DNA of 64,000 nt from contig JADKJC010000013.1 of assembly GCA_016722465.1 (NCBI GenBank), forward strand, positions 496,001 through 560,000. The letters are read 5' to 3'. The stretch comes from Chitinophagaceae bacterium (GTDB lineage: Bacteria > Bacteroidota > Bacteroidia > Chitinophagales > Chitinophagaceae). Position 1 is the first letter of the stretch. Every line of letters starts with the position of its first letter. Of this stretch, positions 27,485-37,604 are shown one piece after another. The notes beneath the pieces are model-generated. The model saw nothing but the letters and a program-made list of their open reading frames with translations, made no database searches and had not been told where the DNA came from. Position numbers and translations under genes: made by a program.

Positions 27485-28492
27485 TTAATATCGGATGGCC
27501 GAGGCCCATGCTTTGCATCTCTTTTCAATCAGGCGGTAAAATACAGCGGCAAATCCAATAGAAACAGCCAAAGCCAGTAACACGGATGTATACCTAACAA
27601 AAATATTTTGCACAGAAGATTCAACAAAATTGATCACCCTTCCTCCAACAGGCACATGGGTAAGGTAAAGTGAATAAGATATTAATCCCAGGTATTTAAA
27701 TGCTGCCGGTATTTGTTTGATGAAGAGAATAGCCAGCACCGTACCTGCTGAAAGAAGGGTTAAAAATTTTCCGTCTGTCCACCATATCATCAGCAGGCAG
27801 ATTGCAGAGAGCAATAAATATTCTGTCAATTGTATGATACCGCTGCTGTATTGAAACAATAATATCCCCAAACTAAAATACGCTGTGTAAAAAAAGATAA
27901 ACCTGGTATCAAGCAGCCTGAAAAAATAACAGGCTGTGAATGCTGCAAAAAAAAGTATGCGCCATTGCATTTTTTTTGAAGCAATAAAAAAGAAACAGGC
28001 TGCAATGAGAAGGTAGTACTGAAACTCTACAGCCAATGTCCAGTAAACATCGCAAAGCCAATGTGCACCATTAAAAATATTGAGGTAGGCAATATGTCCT
28101 GCTACATTCCACCAGTCTATAATAAAAGGTTGCCCCCGGTAACCCGGCATTGCAGCACTTACAGCACTTAATACCACCACGAGCAATACCGATACAATAT
28201 AGGGTGGCTCTATCCTGGTGATCCTTTTCTTGAAAAAGCCAACAAAATTACGGATGGTATAACGGCTGTTGTACATGGAAAGCGGCAGTACAAAACCAGA
28301 GATGATAAAGAAAACATCTACACCCCACTTGCCATAGTATCCCAGTACTCTAATGGTATTGTCTTCTGCTAAAAGATTTTCATTGCCATTGGTAAAATGA
28401 AAAATACAAACCATTAAAGCTGCAACACCTCTCAGCAATACCACGGGCTGGTTTTCTTTTCCCGGTAAGATTTTATTAACTCGCAGGTTCAC
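27485..28492 (-). CDS. OafA-like membrane acyltransferase (acyltransferase 3), second copy
   Basis: 335 residues, about 10 membrane helices. VVLLRGVAALMVCIFHFTNG holds the catalytic His; GVDVFFIISGFVLPLSMYNS and WTLAVEFQYYLLIAACFFF are the other family blocks. Likely O-acetylates the glycan. The start is GTG directly after the TAA of the upstream glycosyltransferase gene (TAAGTG), the same arrangement as for the acyltransferase at 18213-19364. Confidence 0.92.
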   Translation of the reverse strand: MNLRVNKILPGKENQPVVLLRGVAALMVCIFHFTNGNENLLAEDNTIRVLGYYGKWGVDVFFIISGFVLPLSMYNSRYTIRNFVGFFKKRITRIEPPYIVSVLLVVVLSAVSAAMPGYRGQPFIIDWWNVAGHIAYLNIFNGAHWLCDVYWTLAVEFQYYLLIAACFFFIASKKMQWRILFFAAFTACYFFRLLDTRFIFFYTAYFSLGILLFQYSSGIIQLTEYLLLSAICLLMIWWTDGKFLTLLSAGTVLAILFIKQIPAAFKYLGLISYSLYLTHVPVGGRVINFVESSVQNIFVRYTSVLLALAVSIGFAAVFYRLIEKRCKAWASAIRY

Positions 28493-29800
28493 TTAAAGGT
28501 TGCCTCCCGGCTGAAATAACGCTGTTAAAAAATCTGCCTGTCCTTTGGTTTTTGCAAAAGCTTTGTGTGGTTCAAACAGAGCATCATCAAATGAACTGCT
28601 GTAGCCGGGTGATAACAACTGACAAAGAGCCCTGTAACAATCTTCGGTATAATTGTCAGCGCTTTTTGTTGTGTGATCAAATGTTACCAGCTCGCCATAT
28701 TGCAGTTGCCTGAGTAAATTCACCACACTGCTGTTGTACTTGAAAACGGCGAGTAATTTTTTTTTCAGGATGATGTAAGGATAAATTTTTGATGCAGTGT
28801 AAGTACTGTCGGTAGAACCCGGCACCAGTAATATAGCTGCTTTATCAAGTACAAATAATGTTTCAAAATATGGAATCCTGTCTGTTATTTCTGTTACATA
28901 TTCAGCTAAGCCATAAGATGCTGCAATAGGTAAGATAGTTTTTTTTCCGGAGCCTGCATTGGCATAACTTGTTCCAACAAACCAAAAATGCAGCCTGTTG
29001 AATAACGCATTATTTTCTGCCAGGCCTTTTGCAACCGCACTGAAAATGATCTGCAGTGCAAAAGCCATATCGTAGCCGCCTCTGCCGGCATATACAATAT
29101 TGATCTTATCGGGAGACAATATCACCTTGTCCGATTTTTTTACATACTGCCTCATTACCTCCACATCTTTATCAGCAATACCAAATGGGATCACTTTGCA
29201 GCGGGAGGATTTTATAGAAGGATAGCGTTTTATAAAAGTATTGCAATAGCCCTGTGATACGGATATGATCCCATCCGCAAAAGGAATGGTTTTGGCTTCA
29301 AGGTATTTATCAATATTATAAGCAATAAAAAATTTGGGCGGCCTTTCGCTTTTAGGTTTGTCAAGATAAAAATCATTTCTCCAGGGGTCTTGTATGTCCA
29401 CCACAAAAGGAACTTTGAATTTTCTTTTCCATTCCGGCCCAAGTGCCATCACATGGAAAGCCGTGGTGGAGAAATAAACCAGGTCAAAATGATCTTTCCG
29501 CAGCAGTTCATTCCCTTTACGGCGTATATTAAAATATGCCCTCATGGATAGACTGCCCAATCCCACTTTACGGGTGTACTTTGTTTTTAATGCTTTTACC
29601 CGGTGTACTTTAATATCTGAAGGAATGGTATGCAGTAACAATTCATCCCTGCTGTAGCTTTCTGTATAAGCCTCATCTACCGTAATCACCACCGGCTCCC
29701 ATCCCAATTGCCTGAAGTAAGGAAGCCCCTGCCTCACCCGGTGCATGTCTGCAGTGTTTACCGGTGGAAAATAAGGTGATATGATCAGTACTTTTTTCAG
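28493..29800 (-). CDS. Glycosyltransferase, GT4-like, with a probable CTG start
   Basis: About 435 residues. The family N-terminus KKVLIISPYFPPVNTADMHR begins right after a CTG at 29798-29800, which overlaps the stop of the upstream gene as CTGA. An ATG start at 29875 would add 25 residues that read through the previous gene and do not look like the family. So either CTG is used or an A-to-C change hides a normal ATGA overlap. The C-terminal domain has NIVYAGRGGYDMAFALQIIF and a weak E-x7-E region (ILLVPGSTDSTYTASKIYPY). Role: sugar transfer in the locus. Confidence 0.78.
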   Translation of the reverse strand: MKKVLIISPYFPPVNTADMHRVRQGLPYFRQLGWEPVVITVDEAYTESYSRDELLLHTIPSDIKVHRVKALKTKYTRKVGLGSLSMRAYFNIRRKGNELLRKDHFDLVYFSTTAFHVMALGPEWKRKFKVPFVVDIQDPWRNDFYLDKPKSERPPKFFIAYNIDKYLEAKTIPFADGIISVSQGYCNTFIKRYPSIKSSRCKVIPFGIADKDVEVMRQYVKKSDKVILSPDKINIVYAGRGGYDMAFALQIIFSAVAKGLAENNALFNRLHFWFVGTSYANAGSGKKTILPIAASYGLAEYVTEITDRIPYFETLFVLDKAAILLVPGSTDSTYTASKIYPYIILKKKLLAVFKYNSSVVNLLRQLQYGELVTFDHTTKSADNYTEDCYRALCQLLSPGYSSSFDDALFEPHKAFAKTKGQADFLTALFQPGGNL

Positions 29801-31009
29801 GCTATTGCTTTTACCAGCTTTAAAAATTGTTGCTGTTCTGTTTCCCAGTTCAATGTAGTATTGGCAGCCTGCCATGCAGCTTTTCTTTTGATGTTCAGCA
29901 ATACTTCATCGGTTCCTGCCTGTTGAATGATGGCAGTTAATTGTTTGATGTTGCCGATTTGATAACACCATGCTGTATCTGGATAGCTGTTGTAGTACAA
30001 CTCCTGTGCTGGAGTATTAGAAACGATCACTGCATTTCCAGCCAGTAAATATGTAAACAGTTTATTGGACAATGCTATCTTGTTATTCAGCGAAAAACCA
30101 GGCTCCAGCGCCAGGCCAATATGGTGCATAGCAGCAAGCCGTATCAACTCCTCTTCATTGCAGGGTGGAATAAAATGAATGGAATGTTTGCTGTTAAGCA
30201 GTAGTGACTGCAATTGTGCTTTTATTGCTGCGGAAGCATCACCCAAAACAGAAAACTCAATGGTAAAATCCCTGATGTTATTGATTGCGTTTATTACATC
30301 CTGTATGCCTCTTTTCAATCCTACGGTTTGCGAAAACCAAAACAGCTTCAGCGGTTGCTGAACGATGTTACTGAATGCTGGTTGTTGTGAAACACTGAAT
30401 ACATTATTGATGACAACAAAATCTTTTAACGGGTAATTTTTTTTATACGCTGCAGCAATCATCGGGCTTGCAGCAGTGATATAAGCGGCGTTGTTAAAAT
30501 AAGCATTCTCCAGTTGTGTTGCTATCCTGCCTTCTTCCTGGTTTGTTTCATCGAGGCTTCGGTGATAGTCTTCCGCATCAAACGCATACCTGGAATTATT
30601 TTTTTGCTGCTGCCGCTGCTGCCGGCAAGGCTCCAATATTATGAGCTATGTATAGTGCAGCCTGTAAACGAACGGCATTTTTTTTAAGTTCGGGATAAAA
30701 CTGTGATGTTGCCGATGCCTGCAGCCATCGATTGCTTTTTAATACTGTTGCAAGAATCCTGAATATTTTAAACCGTATTCTTGTATACCAGTAACCAGTT
30801 GCAGAACCACCAGGTCCGCTAGCTGCTTTTACCCAATTAATTGCAGGGTATTTTCTGACGATACTAACGTCCGCTTTTTCGGCCCAGCTACTCCAGAAAT
30901 TATATACCACCGATACCTTGTATCCTGCTTCGCTTAAACAAACGGCTTCTTTTAACAGCCTTGGATTAGACGATGGCTGCTTGGTGGTTATAAGAACAAC
31001 ATGCTGCAT
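29797..31009 (-). pseudogene. Glycosyltransferase, GT4-like, split by an apparent frameshift
   Basis: The N-terminal piece starts at 31009 (MQHVVLITTKQPSSNPRLLK) and stops after ALPAAAAAAKK. The C-terminal piece continues with NNSRYAFDAEDYHRSLDETN and LKLFWFSQTVGLKRGIQDVI. The join is at a seven-base run (30599-30605 on the plus strand), where one missing base explains the break; repaired length is about 404 residues. The YAFDAEDYHR stretch is a recurring block of this GT4 group. The gene is probably intact in the cell. It overlaps the next gene by four bases. Confidence 0.82.
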
Positions 31010-31024
31010 TTAATGTGATCAATC

Positions 31025-31993
31025 CTACAGGAGCTTTTTAATTTTTTTTGACAGGTATTTCAGCCGTTTGTGATTTTTCCATCCAATGAGCCTGGCAAGT
31101 TTGCCTGCATTGTTTTTAAAATAATAATCCGGGTGATCGCCTAAAAGTTTTAGGTGCTTTTTTGCCTTTTGGTATAATTCAGTTTCGTTTAAATAGAAAT
31201 GATACAACCACAAATTCCATGAAATTGACAACACTTTTTTTACTCTCGTAGAGTTTTCAAATTTCAAGAGGCGGTTGGTTGTTAATTCCAGCGCATTGTA
31301 TGCAGACAGTAATTTTGATTTACTAAGATCATTGGACAAGGTATCCAGCCTGCCGCTCCTGTAAAACACCACTGCCTTTTCCGTAAACAGCATTTGTTGT
31401 GCATTCAGCATTACCCTGGGAAAAAATTCAAAATCATTGATCAGGGATAATGATTCATTCCAAAGGCCGGCTTCTTCCAGTAAATGCCTTGGTATCAAAA
31501 ACATTCCGCACTGCATCATTCCCAGTCCATGCCCACTGTCATCCATCAGCCAGTCTATCGGCGCCATATCCCTCCAGTTGGAAAGTGGTTCATACAGCGC
31601 TGTATTCAAATCATCATTGTAAAACCGGCTGATTGTTCCGGTAGCGATACAGGATGTTGTACCCGTTAATCTTGCTACCTGTTCTGCAATATGTTCGGGG
31701 TTTAATTTATCATCTGCATCAAAAAATTTGATGTACTCTCCTGTTGAATTTTTAAACGCTTCATTCGCTGCTGCACACTGGCCCCGGTTACCGGTATTTA
31801 CAATTTTTATATTTTTAATATCAGCAAATGATGATAATATCTCTTGGGTACCATCTGTTGATCCATCATTACAAACAATCAATTCTATGTTCGGGTATAT
31901 TTGGTTTAGTACAGAATCAATTGCTTCTGCTACATATTTTTCTGCATTGTAGGCAGGCATGCAAACTGAAACAAGTGGATATGCTGAATTCAT
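31025..31993 (-). CDS. Glycosyltransferase family 2
   Basis: 322 residues. PLVSVCMPAYNAEKYVAEAI, CNDGSTDGTQEIL and the DxD motif FDADDKLNP (about residues 92-100) mark a GT-A inverting transferase. The C-terminal ~100 residues are basic and helical (KKHLKLLGDHPDYYFKNNAG), as in enzymes that sit on the membrane surface. Intact. Fifteen bases separate it from the next gene. Confidence 0.93.
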   Translation of the reverse strand: MNSAYPLVSVCMPAYNAEKYVAEAIDSVLNQIYPNIELIVCNDGSTDGTQEILSSFADIKNIKIVNTGNRGQCAAANEAFKNSTGEYIKFFDADDKLNPEHIAEQVARLTGTTSCIATGTISRFYNDDLNTALYEPLSNWRDMAPIDWLMDDSGHGLGMMQCGMFLIPRHLLEEAGLWNESLSLINDFEFFPRVMLNAQQMLFTEKAVVFYRSGRLDTLSNDLSKSKLLSAYNALELTTNRLLKFENSTRVKKVLSISWNLWLYHFYLNETELYQKAKKHLKLLGDHPDYYFKNNAGKLARLIGWKNHKRLKYLSKKIKKLL

Positions 31994-32029
31994 CAGGCTT
32001 AAAATTTACCATCAAACAAACCTGCCTTG

Positions 32030-32764
32030 CTAAGCAGGTTTATAGAAATAAAATGATTGAGGATCATCGTCACTTTCTTTTACAAACCCTTTGCTTTCTA
32101 TAATCGCCATCAATTTCTTCATGGTTTCATCGCCGTATACCAATGGGTGAAATTCTATTTGCAGCTTTTTTACGTTGGCCAGATCAAGTGTAGGCAAGAG
32201 GTCCTGTTCAGCGCCCTCGATATCAATGATTAAAAATGTAGGCTGATGTGCTGCAATAATATCGTTTGCTTTAAGTTGGTTTTTAAGAACAACCCTGGAA
32301 GTTGCAGATTTAGTAATAACAGATGAGGCCCACACGTCTTTGGGCTCAACATTAAAAGCTACCTGCTTTTTTTCATTGCCTACCAGTGAAAAAGTGATTG
32401 AAGGGTTTACCTTATTTAATGAATAAGTCTCCTGAATGATTGTTGCCAGTTTTTCATTTCCTTCAAATGTGTGTACATTATCATTACCGGTTATCAGGGC
32501 ACAATAGGCAGATAACAAACCCAATCCACTTCCAAATTCAACTACCCTGTCGTTGGTTGTTAAATGCTTTTTGACACATTCTATTTCCGGCCTTTCATAT
32601 TCGCCCTTAATAATAAACTGGAATACCCGGTTTGAGTATGAATATTTAACAGGTAAATAGATGCCCTCCACCTTAACTTTTCCTATAAAAGTGCTGTAGA
32701 AAAATTTAGTAACAGAAATTATTTTTTGCTGAAAATGCCAGCGTATTTTTTCCTGGAGCGTCAT
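32030..32764 (-). CDS. FkbM-family methyltransferase
   Basis: 244 residues from ATG 32764; a start 33 bases earlier is open but would overlap the upstream gene and adds non-family residues. The SAM site is RVVEFGSGLGLLSAYCALIT, with FLIIDIEGAEQDLLPTL the FkbM acidic motif that coordinates the reaction. It probably O-methylates a sugar hydroxyl. This intact copy contrasts with the damaged FkbM gene at 25197-26090. It lies eight bases after the GT2 gene. Confidence 0.87.
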   Translation of the reverse strand: MTLQEKIRWHFQQKIISVTKFFYSTFIGKVKVEGIYLPVKYSYSNRVFQFIIKGEYERPEIECVKKHLTTNDRVVEFGSGLGLLSAYCALITGNDNVHTFEGNEKLATIIQETYSLNKVNPSITFSLVGNEKKQVAFNVEPKDVWASSVITKSATSRVVLKNQLKANDIIAAHQPTFLIIDIEGAEQDLLPTLDLANVKKLQIEFHPLVYGDETMKKLMAIIESKGFVKESDDDPQSFYFYKPA

Positions 32765-32771
32765 TTTAAGA

Positions 32772-33643
32772 TCAATTAAAAATTGCCTCGAAGGCATCTT
32801 TAATGCCGAAGCCTGTTGTTTTTATCAGTTGTTTAAGCCGTGGTACATCCCTTTTTTTAAAAGCAAAACGAAGCAGGTTAACAAAAAAACGCCGTTTGTT
32901 TTTTTTTGATACCCAATCCAATTCCTTTGGGGTTAGAAAAAGGTCCAGTTCTTTCAAGGCATCCTTTAAAAAAGGTAGCTGTTATGCAGATAACTATCCC
33001 TATTATTAATTTCCTGTCCGGCATGAATACGGTAATTCAGAAACTCAAAAGGGATTAATAATATTGGGCTGAGAGAGGCGCATTTTAAATTATAATACAT
33101 ATCACTCGCCGGCCCATATTTTTCAGGGAAGCCTTTTATCTTTTCAAAAAAACTTCTTGATATGATCGTGCCTCCCGGGCCAACAGTTAAAAAAGGTTTG
33201 GTTAAAAAATGCTGGTGGAGTGCATCAGCAGAAGATAATACCAGGGGAGTACCCTTATCATTAGGGCGGTACATGGCAAATGAAATACCCCGGTGTTCCT
33301 GCATCAACTGAACACAACGGCTCACGCCATCAGGATATAAGGTGTCGTCTGAATCGCAATACATCAGGTAAATGCCTTTTGCATAACCCGCTGCCCGGTT
33401 TCTGTTTGGGTAGTCGCCGAGATTGACTTCGTTGATATGAACCTGTACCCTGCTGTCCTTTAATGCATATTTTTTTGCAATCGTAACCGTCTCATCATTT
33501 GAACAATCATCAACAATAATCAACTCGAAATTTTCGTAATCGGATGCCAATACACTTTCAATTGCTTCTGCTATGTATTTTTCCCTGTTGTAAGCGGTCA
33601 TTAAAACACTTACCAAAGGGTAAGTTTGCTGCATCATCCCCAA
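32772..33643 (-). pseudogene. Glycosyltransferase family 2, split by an apparent frameshift
   Basis: The first piece (from 33643; ATGs at codons 1, 3 and 4) has YPLVSVLMTAYNREKYIAEA, DDCSNDETV and the metal-binding YCDSDDTLYPDG. It stops at NSYLF. Adding one base to the six-base run at 32968-32973 continues into LKDALKELDLFLTPKELDWV ... DAFEAIFN, ending at 32772. The repaired protein is about 291 residues and aligns along its length with the next gene upstream (33658-34572), its paralogue. Probably intact in the cell. Confidence 0.83.
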
Positions 33644-33657
33644 TCGTTTTTAGTAGT

Positions 33658-34572
33658 TTATAATTCCCTGTGAAATAATTTTTTCACTTTTTTGTATGGC
33701 TTTATGCCCTGCAAAAGCTGTAAAAGGCCAAAGTCTGCTTCCCTGTATATTTGAAATGCCAGCCTGCACTTACCCTTGCCTGCCACACTCAAAATATCAC
33801 GGGCGTGTTTCCAGCGCAGGCGTCTTTTTATTAAATCGATATCTGTTTTCTTAAGTGGGCAGGTACTGGCGTTTAAGGATGCCATGTACACAGGATAGGT
33901 TTTCTGAATGTAAATATCATATTTCATCCCATGGTAATATTCCTGTCCTTCATGCCTTCTCCACTCCACCACATCGGGTTCTATTTTTATTAATGGATAA
34001 CGGGCTACAATTTTGAGCCATAGTTCTGTGTCGCCAACATAACGGTTCTGGCCAAAACCTCCCATTTCAATCAGCACATCTCTTCTGATGATTGCGCCTG
34101 TTGGCCCATAACGCAACGTTCCGTACCCGTAAAAATGTTCTGCGTAAGCTCTTTCCGGGCTGATCTGTATCGGGTATTGTTTTTCATTGTTTAATTCAGA
34201 AGCAATTTGAGACAACCCTAATACAGCACCCGGAAAAGCCTGGATAGATTCTACCATTTTTTTAAGACCATCAGGGAAAATAAAATCATCCGAATCAACA
34301 TACTTTATATAAGTACCCGTTGCATAGCTGGCAACTTTGTCCCTGTTGGGAAAATCACCCAGGTTGCAATCATTGCGGTACAACCTTATCCTGGTATCTT
34401 TTGCTGCATACTGTTTTTCAATTTCATAAGTGTTATCAGTAGAACAGTCATCACAAATGATGAACTCAAAATCGGTATAGCTGGAGGCAAGCACGCTTTC
34501 AATAGCATTCGCTACAAAGGCTTCCCTGTTATAAGAAGTCATTAAAACGCTCACTAAAACTTTCTTTTCCAT
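33658..34572 (-). CDS. Glycosyltransferase family 2
   Basis: 304 residues. VLVSVLMTSYNREAFVANAI, CDDCSTDNTYEIE and YVDSDDFIFPDG form the GT-A nucleotide-sugar site; RRHEGQEYYHG near residue 210 is a conserved C-terminal block shared with the neighbour at 32772. The two genes are diverged tandem duplicates that probably add different sugars. Intact; 14 bases to the next gene. Confidence 0.93.
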   Translation of the reverse strand: MEKKVLVSVLMTSYNREAFVANAIESVLASSYTDFEFIICDDCSTDNTYEIEKQYAAKDTRIRLYRNDCNLGDFPNRDKVASYATGTYIKYVDSDDFIFPDGLKKMVESIQAFPGAVLGLSQIASELNNEKQYPIQISPERAYAEHFYGYGTLRYGPTGAIIRRDVLIEMGGFGQNRYVGDTELWLKIVARYPLIKIEPDVVEWRRHEGQEYYHGMKYDIYIQKTYPVYMASLNASTCPLKKTDIDLIKRRLRWKHARDILSVAGKGKCRLAFQIYREADFGLLQLLQGIKPYKKVKKLFHREL

Positions 34573-34598
34573 TTACTTTAAGGTCCTGACCGTTTTAG

Positions 34599-35722
34599 TT
34601 AAAATATTTGGTATCCATTTTTATCGAGCCTGCTGCCATACACAGCAATCACTGGCTTCACGGAAAATTTTCTTGCAGCCACTTCTTCAAAAAGATTTTC
34701 GTATGCTGCTGTATTGGTAAAAGGATTAAATAATTTGTCTGCAAGGTCTTTACAACGCCTGCTGATACATTCTACTAGTGAATGATCATTCAGCAGTTTC
34801 TTTATTATTTGTACATATTCTGATACCGTATTCTTTGATGAAAGAAAGCCTGTTTCTCCATCTTTTATCAGTTCCTGCACACCACCTCCGCACAATGTAT
34901 TCATGATGGGGACTGTTCCGGCTTTCATACTTTCGATTAAAGACACCGGCATTCCCTCTGCTGAGGAGGGTAAAATAAAAAGCATTTTACTGCACAGCAG
35001 TTTCATTACATCATTGTTTGATAAAACACCGTGGTGCTCCACTTTAATGGATGAATCCCATTGATATTTTTCACCTGCATCCGGTTCCCCGAGAATATGC
35101 CATTTTAAATTAATTTTTTGAGCAAGCAATTCGGCTGCTATTGTTGGCAGTAAATGATAACCCTTTGCTTCAGTACAGCGGCCGATAAAAATAATTGAAT
35201 TGTTTTCTTTTTGAGTATTGCTGCAGGAGCTTTCCGGAACTGGAAAACGCAGGTATACAATATCACCTTCCCTGTCGGAAATATGGGAGAGCAGTTTCTT
35301 TTTAATAGAATCAGAAACGGTAATAAAAACATCTATTGCAGCCTGGTGTGCAGTGGCCAGCTGGTAATAGTAATCATAATCGCCGTGCAGTATATACAGT
35401 ACTTTATTTTGCAAACCAAGGTGACTCACCATGCCTAATTCCAGCAGATCATTTGCAACAATCAAACAGTTCTTATCCGGAAGCAGTTTGGCTAACTGCT
35501 TACAGGTATAATTGAAATTCCATTTAGCTGAGTAATAAAAAACACTTTCAGATGCTGCACCTGCCAGGTTGTTTTTTTGATAGGTGCCTGTGTTATCTTT
35601 ATTGATAGTATATATAACGTGATTCTCAATGTTGGGATGAGATGAAAACTGCAACAGGTTTTGATGACAGAAAGTACTCCTCCCCCCGTTCCGTTGCTGA
35701 AATAATAAACTTTTATTTTCAT
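34599..35722 (-). pseudogene. Glycosyltransferase family 4, N-terminal frameshift
   Basis: The true N-terminus MKIKVYYFSNGTGGGVLSVI starts at 35722 and runs out of frame after 21 residues. Adding one base to the four-base run 35659-35662 joins it to NLLQFSSHPNIENHVIYTIN and the rest, giving about 374 residues. The C-terminal domain has SIIFIGRCTEAKGYHLLPTI and PSSAEGMPVSLIESMKAGTV (E-x7-E). The downstream ATG at 35654 alone would lack the first GT-B strand and glycine loop. Likely intact in the cell. Confidence 0.85.
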
Positions 35723-35767
35723 CTAGCTAAGCAGTGGTTTTGCTTATTCCCGGTGAGAAAATAATTT

Positions 35768-36724
35768 TTATGAGCGTCTTAAAAAAAGCAATTTGAAGCA
35801 AAGACGCCGATGAAAATAAAACGGAAAGCCGCCTGTGCACCGGTATTTTTTCATTGTAATAAGCAGTACATGTTTAAGCCTGCCTTTTAATACAGCGGCA
35901 CTAAAGAATTTTATTTTCTTATTCCTGTTCCATAGTAATTGAATACAGTGGAGTGTATCATCAGCATCTGAGGAAGCGGTTGCATAGATGGTATTAAAAC
36001 ACTTATCTATTTCATCATCGTTCTTAATTTCAAAACACCGGGCAATTATTTTTTTCCTGATCTCTGTCAAAACAATTTCTTCTTTATCTTTTTTTAATGT
36101 TCCAATCTGTTCCGGGTGAATCCTGTATTGCAGCAATGGCTCCTGGATGTTTGCATATACATTAGTTCTTGCAAGCCGAACCCACAGGTCATAATCTTCT
36201 GCAGGCACTAAGTGCTGGCTGTAAACAGGATAATGGTTTTCAAAAACCTGTTTCCTTGCCAAAACGGCTGAATGTGCAAAGGGAGGAGCTGAAAGTAACA
36301 TGTCTTTGCATTGCTGATCATATTCCGGGTATTGCACTTCACCGGTTTTACTCCCGGTTAATGTTAAATTACAACCACAAATACCAACAGTAGGGTTGTT
36401 TAATAAAAACTCATACTGTTTATCCAGCTTGTCAATATTCATAATGTCATCCGCATGCATGATGCAGATAAACTCACCGGTTGCCTTTGAAATTCCCAGG
36501 TTTAACTGGTGTGCCTGTCCCTGGTTAGCTGCTGCCACATAAATTTCAATCCTTTCATCCCTTAACTGCCTGGCAATAGAAACTGAATTGTCTGTAGAGC
36601 CATCATCAGTTATAATGATCTGTAGGTTTTTATAGGTTTGATGTATAACACTCTCAATGGCTTCCTGTAAAAATAACTGAGCATTATAAACAGGGATAAT
36701 TACAGAGATCAGTGGCTGTTTCAA
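35768..36724 (-). CDS. Glycosyltransferase family 2
   Basis: 318 residues. PLISVIIPVYNAQLFLQEAI, TDDGSTDNSVSIA and MHADDIMNIDKLDKQ mark the GT-A fold. The C-terminus has a basic, aromatic tail (RRLCFKLLFLRRS) that may contact the membrane. Four bases separate it from the fucosyltransferase gene. Intact. Confidence 0.93.
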   Translation of the reverse strand: MKQPLISVIIPVYNAQLFLQEAIESVIHQTYKNLQIIITDDGSTDNSVSIARQLRDERIEIYVAAANQGQAHQLNLGISKATGEFICIMHADDIMNIDKLDKQYEFLLNNPTVGICGCNLTLTGSKTGEVQYPEYDQQCKDMLLSAPPFAHSAVLARKQVFENHYPVYSQHLVPAEDYDLWVRLARTNVYANIQEPLLQYRIHPEQIGTLKKDKEEIVLTEIRKKIIARCFEIKNDDEIDKCFNTIYATASSDADDTLHCIQLLWNRNKKIKFFSAAVLKGRLKHVLLITMKKYRCTGGFPFYFHRRLCFKLLFLRRS

Positions 36725-36728
36725 AAAA

Positions 36729-37601
36729 TTATATAGTGTGCCAGCTTGCCGGCAAAATTGTACTTGTGTCGATAGATGAATCCCGGAACCAGTTTTTAGG
36801 AGCTACTACTATTTTCTGCTGGTCAGTATTTAACCAGGCTCCCCACCAGCTGAAACTGCTGTTTGCAATGATATGGTGTTTGCAGCAACTCATCAACTGC
36901 ATATCCTTTGCGCCGCTGCTGCTATCATTGATGTCAACAATGATAGTTGGAAAGTTAATAGTGAAATTGGCGGCAACCCAGTTTACATCGTCCGAAAAAA
37001 TGAAAAAATGGGGATTGCTTGTTTTTGCTGCAATGAGGTCAACCGCCTGTTGATAATATTCTAAACTGCAAATGCCATGAAACTGATGTGCAGCAGGATT
37101 GCTGATATAATCCCCCCGCCTGATATGAATACTTACCGCATTGGTTGATGCAATGTTTGCCTGCATTTCAATATTTTTTTCATCCGGTGCAAGTTTGCAT
37201 TTGAATTCATTTCTTAATACATCCGAAATTTCAATAAAGTAATTTTCGCATTGCCAGTAGCCATCCAGGTAGCAGTTGTTTCCATAACTTAAAAAATCAG
37301 GATCAAACCGGAAACTTTTTTCCCTGATGTACTTTGACCGGGTGAAATATTTTTTCAGCCGGTGTAACAGGTTGGCGCTGTTTGAAAATGCATGGATATC
37401 GGCAGCGCTGGCTGTTTCATCAGTTGTTGATAATTGATCCAGTTCGTAACTCCGGGGAGTTATCTTGCCTGTTGCCTCAGTTTGATTTAGAAAAGTAGTA
37501 TCTAATTTAAACGGCGTATTGTGATGCAGTGCAAGCCGCTTTCCTATGGCATACTGAAATAACTGGTTTCCTAACCCTCCCTGGAGTTTCACTACAATCA
37601 T
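36729..37601 (-). CDS. Alpha-1,2-fucosyltransferase (GT11)
   Basis: 290 residues. IVVKLQGGLGNQLFQYAIGK at the N-terminus, the GDP-fucose motif HIRRGDYI (about 157-164) and FIFSDDVNWV, NSSFSWWGAWLN near the C-terminus are the standard GT11 blocks. It would add an alpha-1,2-linked fucose or similar 6-deoxyhexose to the glycan from a GDP-sugar. No GDP-fucose synthesis genes are in the window, so the donor must come from elsewhere. Intact, in the main operon. Confidence 0.94.
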   Translation of the reverse strand: MIVVKLQGGLGNQLFQYAIGKRLALHHNTPFKLDTTFLNQTEATGKITPRSYELDQLSTTDETASAADIHAFSNSANLLHRLKKYFTRSKYIREKSFRFDPDFLSYGNNCYLDGYWQCENYFIEISDVLRNEFKCKLAPDEKNIEMQANIASTNAVSIHIRRGDYISNPAAHQFHGICSLEYYQQAVDLIAAKTSNPHFFIFSDDVNWVAANFTINFPTIIVDINDSSSGAKDMQLMSCCKHHIIANSSFSWWGAWLNTDQQKIVVAPKNWFRDSSIDTSTILPASWHTI

Positions 37602-37604
37602 CTG

